Shown: positions 18,419-27,238 of the stretch, one piece after another | Numbering within the stretch: the first letter of the stretch is position 1 | Layout of the letters: each line of letters starts with the position of its first letter | NCBI GenBank assembly: GCA_013314715.1 | Contig: JABUFC010000014.1 | Span: forward strand, 1 to 58,905 | From: Bacteroidales bacterium | GTDB taxonomy: Bacteria > Bacteroidota > Bacteroidia > Bacteroidales > GWA2-32-17 | DNA length: 58,905 nucleotides | Direction of reading: 5' to 3' | The notes under the pieces: generated by a model | Database searches by the model: none | Told to the model about the DNA's origin: nothing | The model's input: only the letters and a program-made list of their open reading frames with translations | Translations under genes and position numbers: made by a program

Positions 18419-18997
18419 ATGATCAAATATAGTGTTTTTCTATTCCTGTCTTTTACAATGGTGTTGACTGCATGTACTCAAAACATTACCGTAAGTATTG
18501 ATGCTATAGAAACCAAAGATAATATTGCATACCTCAAAGGGTCTGATCTACCTTTTACAGGAAAAGCAATGGCTTATTTTCCAGATGGGAAACCATCATT
18601 AGAGATAAGTTATGTTAATGGGAAAGAGACCGGTATAAGTAGAATATGGTATGCCAATGGAAATTTGCGAACTGAAAGCGAAATGTTTGAAGGAAAAATT
18701 CATGGTAAATACATTGAATACTATGAAAATGGTAAAATAGCAGCTGAAGTTACTTACGATAACGACTATATGAATGGACCTTGTACACGCTATTACGAAA
18801 ATGGAAAGATAAAAGAACAAGGACAATATGAACATTGTAGAGAACACGGATGGTGGATTTATTATTTTGAGAATGGTCAAAAGCAAGCAGAGGGAGAATA
18901 TGATCGTGCAAATAAAGTTGGAGAATGGAAAGAGTGGGATGAAAAAGGTCAACTAAAAACTCCAAACTCTGAAAAGTCAATAGGTCCAAAATCTTAA
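18419..18997 (+). CDS. MORN-repeat lipoprotein (YwqK-like)
   Basis: A 192-residue lipoprotein with signal and lipobox MVLTAC (cysteine at 19). Residues 45-180 contain about six MORN-variant repeats of roughly 22 residues, with the pattern YYENGKIxxEGxYxxGxxxGxWxxY. Examples are WYANGNLRTESEMFEGKIHGKY and YYENGKIKEQGQYEHCREHGWW. Such repeats form a beta-hairpin ladder. YwqK proteins are sometimes listed as antitoxin-like, but no toxin gene is adjacent here, so I infer only a cell-envelope protein. Downstream of the metallopeptidase by 90 bases. Confidence 0.8.
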   Translation: MIKYSVFLFLSFTMVLTACTQNITVSIDAIETKDNIAYLKGSDLPFTGKAMAYFPDGKPSLEISYVNGKETGISRIWYANGNLRTESEMFEGKIHGKYIEYYENGKIAAEVTYDNDYMNGPCTRYYENGKIKEQGQYEHCREHGWWIYYFENGQKQAEGEYDRANKVGEWKEWDEKGQLKTPNSEKSIGPKS

Positions 18998-19127
18998 TCA
19001 TAGATACGCTTACTTAACATAATCATACAGCGTTAATACCATCTAAATTCCTTGTAAATAGCCAAAAAATACCAAAGTTATTAACAAATAGCTGATTTTA
19101 TTAACAAAATTGCATTTTTTTTGATAA

Positions 19128-19172
19128 AAGGTATTGCAAATCAAAATAATACGATTATATTTGCAATACCTT
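19128..19172 (+). promoter_or_regulatory. HU gene promoter inside a 14-bp palindrome
   Basis: TTG (19134-19136), 19 bases and TATATTTG (19156-19163) form a near-ideal Bacteroidota promoter. Both boxes sit in the arms of a perfect inverted repeat, AAGGTATTGCAAAT (19128-19141) and ATTTGCAATACCTT (19159-19172), whose arm centres are 31 bases apart. This could be an operator controlling HU expression. Confidence 0.7.
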
Positions 19173-19210
19173 AATTAATTTAATCATTAACCCTTAAAAA
19201 ATTAAAGTGT

Positions 19211-19483
19211 ATGAACAAAGCACAATTAATTGATGCCATTGCTGGTGAAGCTAAAATCACCAAAGCTGATGCAAAAAAAGCATTAGATGCTTTCATTACA
19301 GCTACAACAAAAGCCCTCAAAAAAGGTGATCGCGTAGCTTTAGTAGGTTTTGGTACTTTCGGTGTTACAAAACGTAGCGCTCGTAAAGGTCGCAATCCAC
19401 AAACAGGAAAAGAAATTAACATTCCTGCTAAAAAAGTGGTACGATTCAGACCAGGTAGCGAATTAAGTGGCACAATTAAGTAA
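19211..19483 (+). CDS. HU-family DNA-binding protein
   Basis: A 90-residue histone-like protein that bends and compacts DNA as a dimer. It starts [20 protein letters not shown], has the central [11 protein letters not shown] (about 42-52), and the DNA-binding arm [19 protein letters not shown] with the intercalating proline of the RNPQTG motif. It ends [14 protein letters not shown]. Length and motifs are standard for HU. It has a strong promoter with a striking palindrome and is followed by a strong terminator, consistent with a highly expressed single gene. Confidence 0.96.
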   Translation: MNKAQLIDAIAGEAKITKADAKKALDAFITATTKALKKGDRVALVGFGTFGVTKRSARKGRNPQTGKEINIPAKKVVRFRPGSELSGTIK

Positions 19484-19502
19484 GAACACCTTGCTTAAGG
19501 GA

Positions 19503-19527
19503 AAAGGGAGTAGTAATACTCCCTTTT
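19503..19527 (+). terminator. Terminator after HU gene
   Basis: A perfect 10-bp stem, AAAGGGAGTA/TACTCCCTTT, with a GTAA loop and a T-run, 20 bases after the stop codon. Confidence 0.9.
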
Positions 19528-19567
19528 TTTATTTTTATAATTGACCTATTTTTGTACGATTTTTTCT

Positions 19568-20242
19568 ATGAACAATATCGAAATAATACATCAACTAAAA
19601 GAATTTGTTACTGATTCTCGTTTTAAGTTATTCGAAAAGATACTTAATGAGCGGACTAATTATATTAGTTTGTTAATAGAAAATGTTTATCAATCGCATA
19701 ATGCCAGTGCCATTGTTAGAACAGCCGAAGCTTTAGGTTTACAAGAGTTGTATGTTTATGAGCGAAAAAATTCTTTCTCGCCTAACGAAGAAATTAGCCT
19801 AGGTGCTCAAAAATGGTTAGATATTTATAGATACAAAGAATCTGAAATTACGACTGCTGAACTTTTTTATCAATTAAAAAGCAAAGGTTATCGTATTATT
19901 GCTACAACACTTCATGAAAAAGCTATAAGTCTTGAGCAAATTAATTTAGAAAAGGGTAAAATGTTGTTTTTGTTTGGAACCGAAAAAGAGGGACTTACAG
20001 ATGAATTTAAATCGAATGCAGACGAATTTTTAAAAATACCTATCTACGGATTTACCGAAAGTTTCAATGTGTCGGTATCGGTTGGCATAATATTATATCA
20101 AATAATAAGCAAATTAAGACAAACCCATATTTCTTATTTTTTATCGAACGAAGAAAAAAATAAAATCATGATAGATTGGTTAGTAAAATCGATACCTATG
20201 GGCGAAAAAGTATTAGAAAGAATTATAAAAAAAGGAGCCTGA
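19568..20242 (+). CDS. trmH: TrmH-family tRNA/rRNA 2'-O-methyltransferase
   Basis: A SpoU/TrmH-fold methyltransferase, likely forming Gm18 in tRNA. It has the three SPOUT motifs: NVYQSHNASAIVRTAEALGL (motif 1, about 38-57), MLFLFGTEKEGLTDEF (motif 2 near 136) and IPIYGFTESFNVSVSVGIILY (motif 3 near 158), with a trefoil knot at the C-terminus. The length of 224 fits TrmH. I chose the ATG at 19568 because it aligns with family starts (MNNIEIIHQLKEFV); an alternative start 27 bases upstream adds an unlikely hydrophobic peptide. Its stop codon lies in the terminator stem shared with ferritin. Confidence 0.85.
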   Translation: MNNIEIIHQLKEFVTDSRFKLFEKILNERTNYISLLIENVYQSHNASAIVRTAEALGLQELYVYERKNSFSPNEEISLGAQKWLDIYRYKESEITTAELFYQLKSKGYRIIATTLHEKAISLEQINLEKGKMLFLFGTEKEGLTDEFKSNADEFLKIPIYGFTESFNVSVSVGIILYQIISKLRQTHISYFLSNEEKNKIMIDWLVKSIPMGEKVLERIIKKGA

Positions 20243-20251
20243 GGGCTCCTT
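20232..20251. terminator. Bidirectional terminator between trmH and ferritin
   Basis: Perfect 8-bp stem AAGGAGCC/GGCTCCTT with a TGAG loop, overlapping the trmH stop and just past the ferritin stop. A-rich on one side and T-containing on the other, so it can serve both convergent genes. Confidence 0.65.
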
Positions 20252-20256
20252 AAATT

Positions 20257-20775
20257 TTATGCTTGAGTATTTTGGGTAATTGGAGTAAAAACTCTCGTTT
20301 TTAACTCTCTGTCCATCATAAAGAGTGGCGCACCTTTGCCTTCAAATAATTTTAATTGCTCTAATATTTCGGTAGCATTAGCTTCTTCTTCAACTTGTTC
20401 GTTTACAAACCATTGTAACATGTTGTTCGCAGCAAAATCTTTTTCGTCCATAGCTACTTGAACAAGATTATTTATAAGATCAGTAACATGTTTTTCGTGT
20501 TTTAAAACATTTTCGAATACATCAATTATGTTTTTCCATTTAGCTACTGGGGCTTCAATTTTCTTTAACGTTACATTGCCACCACGTTCTAATACATAAT
20601 CGAAAAACTTCATGGCATGTGCAGTCTCTTCTTGATACTGAACTCTTAACCAATTGGCAAAACCTTTTAAGTTTTGACTTTCGCACCATGCAGACATAGA
20701 TAAGTATAAATAAGCGGAGTATAATTCTGCATTAATTTGTTCGTTTATTGCAGTTTCCATTTTTTTAGTGATCAT
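20257..20775 (-). CDS. ftnA: Ferritin (non-heme, bacterial)
   Basis: Stores iron as a ferric core in a 24-subunit shell. The 172-residue four-helix protein keeps the ferroxidase residues: E in QINAELYSAYLYLS (near 17), E and H in QYQEETAHAMKFF (near 50-53), and the glutamates and glutamine on the later helices (NEQVEEEANATEIL). No heme-ligand methionine typical of bacterioferritin is evident in the expected position. Length and start (MITKKMETAINEQ) fit bacterial ferritin. A promoter match lies upstream at 20802-20832. Convergent with trmH, sharing a terminator. Confidence 0.95.
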   Translation of the reverse strand: MITKKMETAINEQINAELYSAYLYLSMSAWCESQNLKGFANWLRVQYQEETAHAMKFFDYVLERGGNVTLKKIEAPVAKWKNIIDVFENVLKHEKHVTDLINNLVQVAMDEKDFAANNMLQWFVNEQVEEEANATEILEQLKLFEGKGAPLFMMDRELKTRVFTPITQNTQA

Positions 20776-20801
20776 AAATATTCAATTTTATAATTTGTTT
20801 T

Positions 20802-20832
20802 CAAAGTTACAATTTTATTTTAGTTTAAACAA
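20802..20832 (-). promoter_or_regulatory. Promoter of ferritin gene
   Basis: On the minus strand TTG (20832-20830), a 20-base spacer and TAACTTTG (20809-20802) match the Bacteroidota consensus, about 27 bases before the ATG at 20775. Confidence 0.6.
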
Positions 20833-20916
20833 TATATAGAACTAAATAAGGATGTTAAATAATAATAAAATAATTTGCTTAACGTTTCGATTTTTATTAC
20901 TAATTTCGTAAAAAAA

Positions 20917-21480
20917 ATGCTTATGAAAACGTATGTTTTATCGTTTACCTTAATTTTATTAAGTACATTGATAATCAATGCACAAAAAGAAGAGTATAAA
21001 GAACCGGTTCTGCCTATTGACAGTAATACAAAAATGATTATGTACTCTAAAACCTTATCTGTAAACCTAACTAAAGATTCTTTATACAAGAAGGTTAAGA
21101 GTTGGTTTTTTGCTTACTATAAAAATCCTACGGGTGTTATACGTCAAGATGATGCCGCTAATGGACAAATTATTGGGAAACATCAAATTAAGGTTTTGAA
21201 TCCACCCGATAAAAAAGGCATACAAACCATGAGAGGAATTGTTCAATATACCATTACAACCCAATTTAAAGACAATAAAGTTCGAATTGTTTTGAATGAA
21301 TTGAATTTAAAAGAAACATCTTATACTCCTATTGAAAAATGGCTTGATAAAACTGCACCCGGTTTTACTACTAAAAATTATTTCTATTTAGAACAAATTG
21401 ACAAAGAAATGAAAGCAACCATCAATCATTTTGAAAATTATATAACAAAGTCACAAAGCACCAATAAAAACGAATGGTAG
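20917..21480 (+). CDS. DUF4468 domain secreted protein
   Basis: A 187-residue exported protein with a signal peptide (MLMKTYVLSFTLILLSTLIINA). Residues ~45-170 carry the DUF4468 pattern: TKDSLYKKVKSWFFAYYKNP, then RQDDAANGQIIGKHQIKV, a TBP-like mixed fold found mainly in Bacteroidota envelope proteins of unknown function. I chose the ATG at 20917 because the signal peptide begins there; the longer frame from 20875 adds an unrelated hydrophobic stretch. The next gene starts inside its last codons (7-base overlap), so the two are probably co-expressed. Confidence 0.7.
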   Translation: MLMKTYVLSFTLILLSTLIINAQKEEYKEPVLPIDSNTKMIMYSKTLSVNLTKDSLYKKVKSWFFAYYKNPTGVIRQDDAANGQIIGKHQIKVLNPPDKKGIQTMRGIVQYTITTQFKDNKVRIVLNELNLKETSYTPIEKWLDKTAPGFTTKNYFYLEQIDKEMKATINHFENYITKSQSTNKNEW

Positions 21481-22244
21481 CGGGCAATACATTAAGCAAA
21501 GCACAAATTAAACTTTTTCGTTCGCTGGAAATAAAAAAATACCGTAACGAAACTAAATTATTTTTTGTAGAAGGCACAAAAGCAGTAAAAGAATTTTTAA
21601 AGTATGGGTGGGAAGTGTATGCTCTAATTGCTACTGAAAGATGGGTAAAAGAAAATCTTGCCGAAATTTCATTTAAAACATACATAGTTAGTAAGACTGA
21701 AATTAATAAAATATCGTTACAAAAAACACCTCAAGAGGTATTGGCCATTTTTAAACAAAAAGAGCCTAAGTTTCCAGAAATGATCGAAAACAAATTGGGT
21801 TTAGCACTCGATACACTTCAGGATGCAGGAAATGTTGGAACCATCATTCGATTATCGCTTTGGTTTGGCTTCGATTATGTGTTTTTTAGTGAAGGAACCG
21901 TCGATCCATATAACCCCAAAGTAATTCAAGCTACCATGGGAGCTTTAGCAAAAACTATTTTTTATAGAGGCTCTTTAGCATTATTTCTTGCTGATAATAA
22001 AGGAAAGACAAATATTTATGGAACATTTATGGATGGCGAAAATATTTATAAGGCTCAACTTAGTCGGCATGGTATTGTTGTGCTTGGAAATGAAGGCAAT
22101 GGAATTTCAAAACAAGTAGCAAACTTAATTGACCGTAAGCTAGCGATCCCTCCATTTCCACAAGATGCATACCCGCTAGATTCTTTAAATGTAGCAACTG
22201 CAGCCGCTATAGTATGTTCAGAATTCAGAAGAAGAAATAGTTGA
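21474..22244 (+). CDS. SpoU/TrmH-family RNA methyltransferase (RlmB-like)
   Basis: A 256-residue 2'-O-ribose methyltransferase with an N-terminal L30e-like substrate-binding domain (residues 1-100, FRSLEIKKYRNETKLFFVEGTKAVKEFL). A C-terminal SPOUT domain follows: LALDTLQDAGNVGTIIRLSLWFG near 108, IVVLGNEGNGISKQV near 195 and LDSLNVATAAAIVCSEFRRR at the end. It belongs to the RlmB/TsnR-like group, and the target nucleotide is not determinable from sequence. It is the second SPOUT methyltransferase within 2 kb, but the two are distinct subfamilies, not a recent duplication. Confidence 0.85.
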   Translation: MVAGNTLSKAQIKLFRSLEIKKYRNETKLFFVEGTKAVKEFLKYGWEVYALIATERWVKENLAEISFKTYIVSKTEINKISLQKTPQEVLAIFKQKEPKFPEMIENKLGLALDTLQDAGNVGTIIRLSLWFGFDYVFFSEGTVDPYNPKVIQATMGALAKTIFYRGSLALFLADNKGKTNIYGTFMDGENIYKAQLSRHGIVVLGNEGNGISKQVANLIDRKLAIPPFPQDAYPLDSLNVATAAAIVCSEFRRRNS

Positions 22245-22251
22245 AAAAACA

Positions 22252-22283
22252 TTTGCATAAATTAGCAAAATTATTTATTTTTG
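22252..22283 (+). promoter_or_regulatory. Promoter of tRNA-Ala
   Basis: TTTG (22252-22255), 20 bases, and TATTTTTG (22276-22283), 13 bases before the first base of the tRNA. Confidence 0.6.
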
Positions 22284-22295
22284 CAAAGGTTATTT

Positions 22296-22369
<74 letters not shown>

Positions 22370-22429
22370 CCTGGACGAGTTTAGTTATTTTTATCATATT
22401 CTTTAAAGTTCTGATATTTAGCCTGATAG

Positions 22430-22489
22430 ATTTTCACTTGTATATTAAAAATTTGTTTTTTTGCAAGGTTTGTTTAACCAAGTGAAAAT
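22430..22489. repeat. Inverted repeat between tRNA-Ala and integrase remnant
   Basis: Perfect 11-bp arms ATTTTCACTTG (22430-22440) and CAAGTGAAAAT (22479-22489) around a 38-base spacer. No T-run follows, so it is not a normal terminator; it may be an integrase arm site or operator left from an integrated element. Confidence 0.5.
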
Positions 22490-22547
22490 ATTAAAGTTGT
22501 TACGATATCGTTTCATTTTAAAGTAATATTGTTAATAGACCAAATAA

Positions 22548-22835
22548 ATGACATTTTTTTATGATATTTTACCTCAAATACCAATTTTGAGAACATTTAC
22601 CAATCAGGCTACCAATCGTATGCTTAAGCGTATTGCTATATTGGCACAAATTAAAAAGAATTTAACATTTCACGTTGACCGACATACCTTTGCTACAATT
22701 AGCATAAATTTAAATATTCCATTAGAAGTTATACGTGAATTGATGGGACATCGTGATGTAAAGACGACACTTATATATGCTATAATTTTAGATTCGACTA
22801 AAGAAAAAGAGATAGCAAAATGGAATATATTTTAA
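22548..22835 (+). pseudogene. Tyrosine recombinase C-terminal fragment
   Basis: The 95-residue frame holds only the last third of a Bacteroidota-type phage integrase: FHVDRHTFATISINLNIPLEVIRELMGHRDVKTTLIYA. These are the HxxR-box, the GH box and the catalytic tyrosine. The N-terminal DNA-binding domains and the first catalytic arginine are missing, and the segment upstream to the tRNA does not encode them. A full protein would be about 300-400 residues. It starts about 180 bases after tRNA-Ala, a common integration site, which marks the spot as a decayed island boundary. Its 3' end overlaps the next, convergent gene by 4 bases. Confidence 0.75.
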
Positions 22836-23290
22836 AACAATTTTTCCCAGCATTTTAATTCTTCCTGGTCGAAATATTTTTTGCTGACCCAACCAGGGTT
22901 AACCCAAGCACTTATAGGCGAGTATGCTTTAACTTCGCCTGTTTTATCAATATATACATTAGTACCGCTACGTAGTTTATAAACTTTTCCTGGATATTTG
23001 CCTGTATTTATGCCATCGGCTCCTGTTGGTATACTGGTAAGTTTTTTAGGCTCGCAACCTTCTTCAGGTTTATATTTAACTTCACCGTCGAATTGTTTTT
23101 CTAAAATTAAACCTGGTGTATGTTTAGCTTTATTAAAAAAAATATAAGCAATAATTACTAATATAAAAACTAACCAAAAATAATATTTATTACCAGTTTT
23201 GATTGCAATGAATCCCGGTATAATAGATAAAGCAAGGGTTATACTTGCAACTGTTATCGGGTCTAACCATTTTATTTGCTTGCGTATCAT
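22832..23290 (-). CDS. Small membrane protein of unknown function
   Basis: Not recognised. The 152-residue protein begins with a short cytoplasmic stretch, then two hydrophobic helices at about 12-30 and 36-52 (SITLALSIIPGFIAI, YYFWLVFILVIIAYIFF), then a soluble C-terminal domain of about 95 residues with two cysteines (EEGCEPKK, LKCWEKLF) and a KLRSGTNVYIDKTGEVKAY strand pair. It is convergent with the integrase fragment and next to inverted repeats, so it may be cargo left by the lost element. Confidence 0.5.
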   Translation of the reverse strand: MIRKQIKWLDPITVASITLALSIIPGFIAIKTGNKYYFWLVFILVIIAYIFFNKAKHTPGLILEKQFDGEVKYKPEEGCEPKKLTSIPTGADGINTGKYPGKVYKLRSGTNVYIDKTGEVKAYSPISAWVNPGWVSKKYFDQEELKCWEKLF

Positions 23291-23359
23291 TTTTTTAAGA
23301 TTAAAATTACAAACAATAATATTAACGCAAAAATCAGATATTTATTGAGTTTATTGGGT

Positions 23360-23711
23360 TCATTTTTCCCGACTTCGCCACTTTTTAGGCTTAAGTAATC
23401 GATATACAAATACATAAAAAATCATGTAGGCACTACACGATTTTACAAGTAATTATATTTCAATACTATATTTAATCATAGATGTAATATTTGATATTGT
23501 TTTACTTTATTTCTATAACGCACATTCTAAACTATATGAACGGCTTTTTTGGGCGAATTGGGTGATGTTTTAATTCGTACAAACATGTTGCAAATATAAA
23601 TTAGGTACTACAAACGCGATTTTTGAAAAAAATGTTTCTTATTGATAATTAAATATTTAACATTTTGAAAAATTAAAAATTGATTAAAAGTGGCGAAGTC
23701 AGTAAAAATGA
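23360..23711. repeat. 352-bp element with 26-bp terminal inverted repeats
   Basis: The left end 23360-23385 (TCATTTTT-CCC-GACTTCGCC-ACTTTT) and the reverse complement of 23686-23711 agree at about 24 of 26 bases; the differences lie in the CCC/ACT triplet. There is no coding capacity between them and no obvious flanking direct repeat. It could be a MITE or an IS remnant. Confidence 0.55.
23418..23444. repeat. 27-bp imperfect palindrome
   Basis: AAAATC-A-TGTAG-GCA-CTACA-C-GATTTT: 11 of 12 arm positions pair around a 3-base centre. It could be a recombination core or a regulatory site inside the larger element. Confidence 0.5.
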
Positions 23712-23922
23712 GCTTCGATTTGGTCTTGGATTTTTTGTAAAATTTACACAACATCAATTAAATAATAGACCTAGAAAAAATTAAATTTTAAAACACCTAA
23801 TGAAATATTTTGTAGATTTGTAGCATAAAGTTGCATTTATAACTTGAATCTACCATAATTTATTTGTATTTTTCTAATAAGTAAACTATCTTAGATACCT
23901 TTTTTGCGAAAGCAACAATTGT

Positions 23923-26900
23923 ATGATTACTAACGAGTATAATCGGCTTTTGGAGAGGCTAAACGGCTTTATTGCGAAATATTACCATAATGAAATTCGT
24001 AAGGGATTGCTATTACTTTTAGTCATTTTGGGTGTTACTACGTTGCTAATATTTTTACTTGAGTATTTTGGACATTTTTCTGCATCGATTAGAACCATTA
24101 TGTTTTATACATGTTTGTTGCTTTATACTTTTGTCTTTGTTCGGTTTATTATTTTCCCCTTAGCTTCGTTATTTAAGATACGCAATGGATTAAGCTACAC
24201 TCAGGCGGCCGATATTATTTCAAATTATTTTCCTGAGCTACAAGATAAACTACGAAATACATTAGAACTAGCAGAACTAACTGACGAACAACGTTATTCA
24301 TTAGCTCTTATTCATGCTAGTATCGATCAAAGAGCTCGGTTATTGCAACCGTTTCCATTTCATTTAGCTATTGATGTAAAAGTAAATTTTCGTTTGTTAA
24401 AATATCTTGTTGCTGTTATTATTTTGTATTTATCTATATGGTTATATAAACCAATTATAATAAAAGAAGGATCGGAACGGATATTGCATCATAGAACAGC
24501 CTTTGCATTACCTGCACCTTTTCGCTTTGAATTGCAAAATAAGACGCTAAATGTAGCTCAAGGCGAAGATTTAGAAATAAAGGTAATGGTAAAGGGGAAA
24601 TATGTACCATCTCATGTATATCTTATTGTTGGTACAACCCGTTTGTTATTAAACAATATTGATAAATCAACATTTAATTATTTAATTAAAGGCGTTAATC
24701 AATCATTCGATTTTTACTTCGAAGCCGATGAAGTTTTTTCGGAGACCCATCATGTAAATGTTTTATTTCCTCCGCAGATATTAGATTTTAAAATTGAAAT
24801 TATTCCGCCTCAATATACCGGCATGGCTTCATTTATAGTTGATAATACAGGCGATATTTCGATTCCTTGTGGTAGTTTTGTGAAATGGGTATTTAATACA
24901 TCGCATACAGATACATTATGGATGAATGTGAATGATTCGATAAAAGTTAAATCGCAAAAAGAAAACAATACTTTTATTATAAAGCAACGATTACTTAATT
25001 CAATTCATTATTCGTTATTTCCTGCCAATAAAGAAATGATTAATAAAAAAACAATGTCTTATACAGTTGATGTAATACCAGATCATTACCCTTCAATAAC
25101 GGCCGATTTTGTTACAGATAGTAGCATGTGGGGAATGTATTATTTTAAAGGAAGTGTTACCGACGATTATGGGTTTAAAAAGTTATTGTTTGTGTTAAAA
25201 TATAACCATGATTCTATAAAACAAATAAACATCCCTATTCAAAATAATTTATTAAATCAAGAATTTTATTTTGCTTACGATTTTTCTTCTTTAAAAAATT
25301 TAAATGGTAATGTAGAATATTATTTTAAAGTATGGGACAACGATGCCATTCACGGCAGTAAATCGTCAAAATCCGAAATAAAAACAATAACAATTCCCTC
25401 CAAAAAAGAAATCGAAAACATAAAAAATGAAGTAAATAAAAACATAATAGACCAACTTCAAGCTTCCGAGAAAGTTACAAGCGAATTAGAAAAAGAGCTT
25501 AAACAATTACAAAAAAATATTTCTAATTCAAATAGCGTTTCGTGGGAACATACGCAAAAATTTCAACAAATACTCGAAAAACAACAAACTTTAGAACAAA
25601 CATTAAAGAAAATAGCAGAACAGAATAAGCAAAAAAATAATTTGGTGAACACCTTTTCTGAACAAGATTTACAAATGATCGAAAAACAAAAACAAATTCA
25701 AGAATTGCTCGAAAATATAATGGATGATGAACTCAAAAAACTCATCGATCAACTTAAAGAAATGATGAAAAACGTAGATAAAAGCAAAATAAATGAAATG
25801 ACACAAGAGCTCAAGATAGAAACCGAAGACTTAAACAAGGAACTAGACCGGACACTTGAATTACTCAAAAAAATGAACGTTGAAGAAAAAATAAACGATC
25901 TTACAAAAGATTTTGATAAGTTAGCACAAGAACAAGAAGAATTGGCCGAACTCAATAACGACAAAAAAATACCTCTAGATTCTTTAAAGAAAATGCAGCA
26001 AGAGCAAAAACAACAATTTAAGCAACTTCAAGAAAAATATCAGCAGTTAATGAAAGAAAATAACCAGCTTTTAGAACCTTTTAACATGCTACCTTTTAAC
26101 GAAGAACAACAACAAATTGAACAAGAGTTTCAACAAGGCGAACAAGAAATACAAAAAAATAATCGTAAACAAGCTTCTAAACATCAGAAAAACAACTCAA
26201 ACCAATTGAAACAACTTAGCCAGCAAATACAAAAAATGATGCAACAAAACCAACAAGAAGCCAATGCCGAAGATGAAGAAAGTTTAAAAATGACTCTCGA
26301 AAACATAAAAAACCTATCATTTGCACAAGAAGAGCTTCTGTTGCAGACAAAACAGATAAAATCGTACGATCCTAAATACCCACAATTAAGCGAAAAACAA
26401 GTTCGTATAAAAGACAACATTAAAGTAATTGAAGATTCGCTAAATGCCTTGGCTATGCGAAATCCTATCATTAAACCCACCGTCAAAAAACATTTGAAAA
26501 ATATTAAAAGCTACAATCGTCAGGTTTTAAAAGCCTTTGACGAACGAAATGTTGTTCAGGCAGCAACAAAACAGCAATTGATAATGACTGAAGCAAATGA
26601 GTTAGCATTGCTTATGAGCGAAATAATAAAACAAATGCAACAAGCAGCTTCGCAGCAAATGTGCAGTGGTAGCCAATGTAAAAAGCCGGGCAAAGGTAAG
26701 CCCAAACCTAGTTATCAACAAATGAAAAATATGCAGCAGCAAATAAAACAACAATTGCAATCGATACTTAATGAACTAAAACAAGGACAAAAAAAAGAGG
26801 GAAAAGGTCAAATGTCTGAACAAATTGGAAAAATGATATCGATGCAAGATAAAATGAGTCAAATGCTCAATGAAATGATGCAACAAGACGGAATAAGCCC

Positions 26901-27234
26901 CGAATCGGCCAAAAAACTACAAGAAATAAAGAATCTTATGAACGATGTACAAAAAGATATTGCAAACAAAAATATTACGAATCAAACGATACAGCGGCAA
27001 GAACAAATTTTAACTCGTTTGTTAGAAGCAGAAAAGGCTGATAATGAGAGGGAAACGGAAAATAAACGTGAGTCGCAAACAGGTAAAAATGATAAAATTA
27101 GTAACCCAAATGAATTTTTTCAGTATAAAGGTAAAAAAAGCAATTATGATGAATTATTATTTCAAAGTAATATATCGCTTAAAAAATATTATCAAGAACT
27201 ATATCGAAAATATATGATTAACCTAAATAAATAG
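23923..27234 (+). CDS. DUF4175 family membrane protein with long coiled coil
   Basis: A 1103-residue protein of a Bacteroidota DUF4175 family. Three N-terminal membrane helices lie at about 28-48, 60-85 and 160-180, separated by a helical segment. An extracytoplasmic beta-rich region spans about 200-490. From about 495 to 1000 the sequence is a glutamine- and lysine-rich coiled coil with many heptad-like QQ and EQ runs. The terminal segment (SGSQCKKPGKGKPKPSYQQ near 908) is basic. The function is unknown; the location and size match family members placed upstream of an RsbW-like ATPase and ybeY. Base composition is like its neighbours. Confidence 0.8.
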   Translation: MITNEYNRLLERLNGFIAKYYHNEIRKGLLLLLVILGVTTLLIFLLEYFGHFSASIRTIMFYTCLLLYTFVFVRFIIFPLASLFKIRNGLSYTQAADIISNYFPELQDKLRNTLELAELTDEQRYSLALIHASIDQRARLLQPFPFHLAIDVKVNFRLLKYLVAVIILYLSIWLYKPIIIKEGSERILHHRTAFALPAPFRFELQNKTLNVAQGEDLEIKVMVKGKYVPSHVYLIVGTTRLLLNNIDKSTFNYLIKGVNQSFDFYFEADEVFSETHHVNVLFPPQILDFKIEIIPPQYTGMASFIVDNTGDISIPCGSFVKWVFNTSHTDTLWMNVNDSIKVKSQKENNTFIIKQRLLNSIHYSLFPANKEMINKKTMSYTVDVIPDHYPSITADFVTDSSMWGMYYFKGSVTDDYGFKKLLFVLKYNHDSIKQINIPIQNNLLNQEFYFAYDFSSLKNLNGNVEYYFKVWDNDAIHGSKSSKSEIKTITIPSKKEIENIKNEVNKNIIDQLQASEKVTSELEKELKQLQKNISNSNSVSWEHTQKFQQILEKQQTLEQTLKKIAEQNKQKNNLVNTFSEQDLQMIEKQKQIQELLENIMDDELKKLIDQLKEMMKNVDKSKINEMTQELKIETEDLNKELDRTLELLKKMNVEEKINDLTKDFDKLAQEQEELAELNNDKKIPLDSLKKMQQEQKQQFKQLQEKYQQLMKENNQLLEPFNMLPFNEEQQQIEQEFQQGEQEIQKNNRKQASKHQKNNSNQLKQLSQQIQKMMQQNQQEANAEDEESLKMTLENIKNLSFAQEELLLQTKQIKSYDPKYPQLSEKQVRIKDNIKVIEDSLNALAMRNPIIKPTVKKHLKNIKSYNRQVLKAFDERNVVQAATKQQLIMTEANELALLMSEIIKQMQQAASQQMCSGSQCKKPGKGKPKPSYQQMKNMQQQIKQQLQSILNELKQGQKKEGKGQMSEQIGKMISMQDKMSQMLNEMMQQDGISPESAKKLQEIKNLMNDVQKDIANKNITNQTIQRQEQILTRLLEAEKADNERETENKRESQTGKNDKISNPNEFFQYKGKKSNYDELLFQSNISLKKYYQELYRKYMINLNK

Positions 27235-27238
27235 GTCT

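Larger units (their letters stand above)
23291..23922. other. 632-bp non-coding region with nested inverted repeats
   Basis: No gene is visible. It contains a 352-bp segment bounded by inverted repeats (23360-23711), a 27-bp imperfect palindrome (23418-23444) and, near the right end, a possible -7 box TAGATTTG (23813-23820) for the DUF4175 gene, though without a clear -33 partner. Confidence 0.6.

Noticed and set aside
19568-22244. Recent duplication of two SPOUT methyltransferase genes
   Set aside because: The two proteins differ in domain layout (one has an L30e-like N-terminal domain) and are different subfamilies.
25400-27000. Tandem repeats in the DUF4175 gene
   Set aside because: The Q/K/E-rich stretches are coiled-coil composition, not exact repeats.
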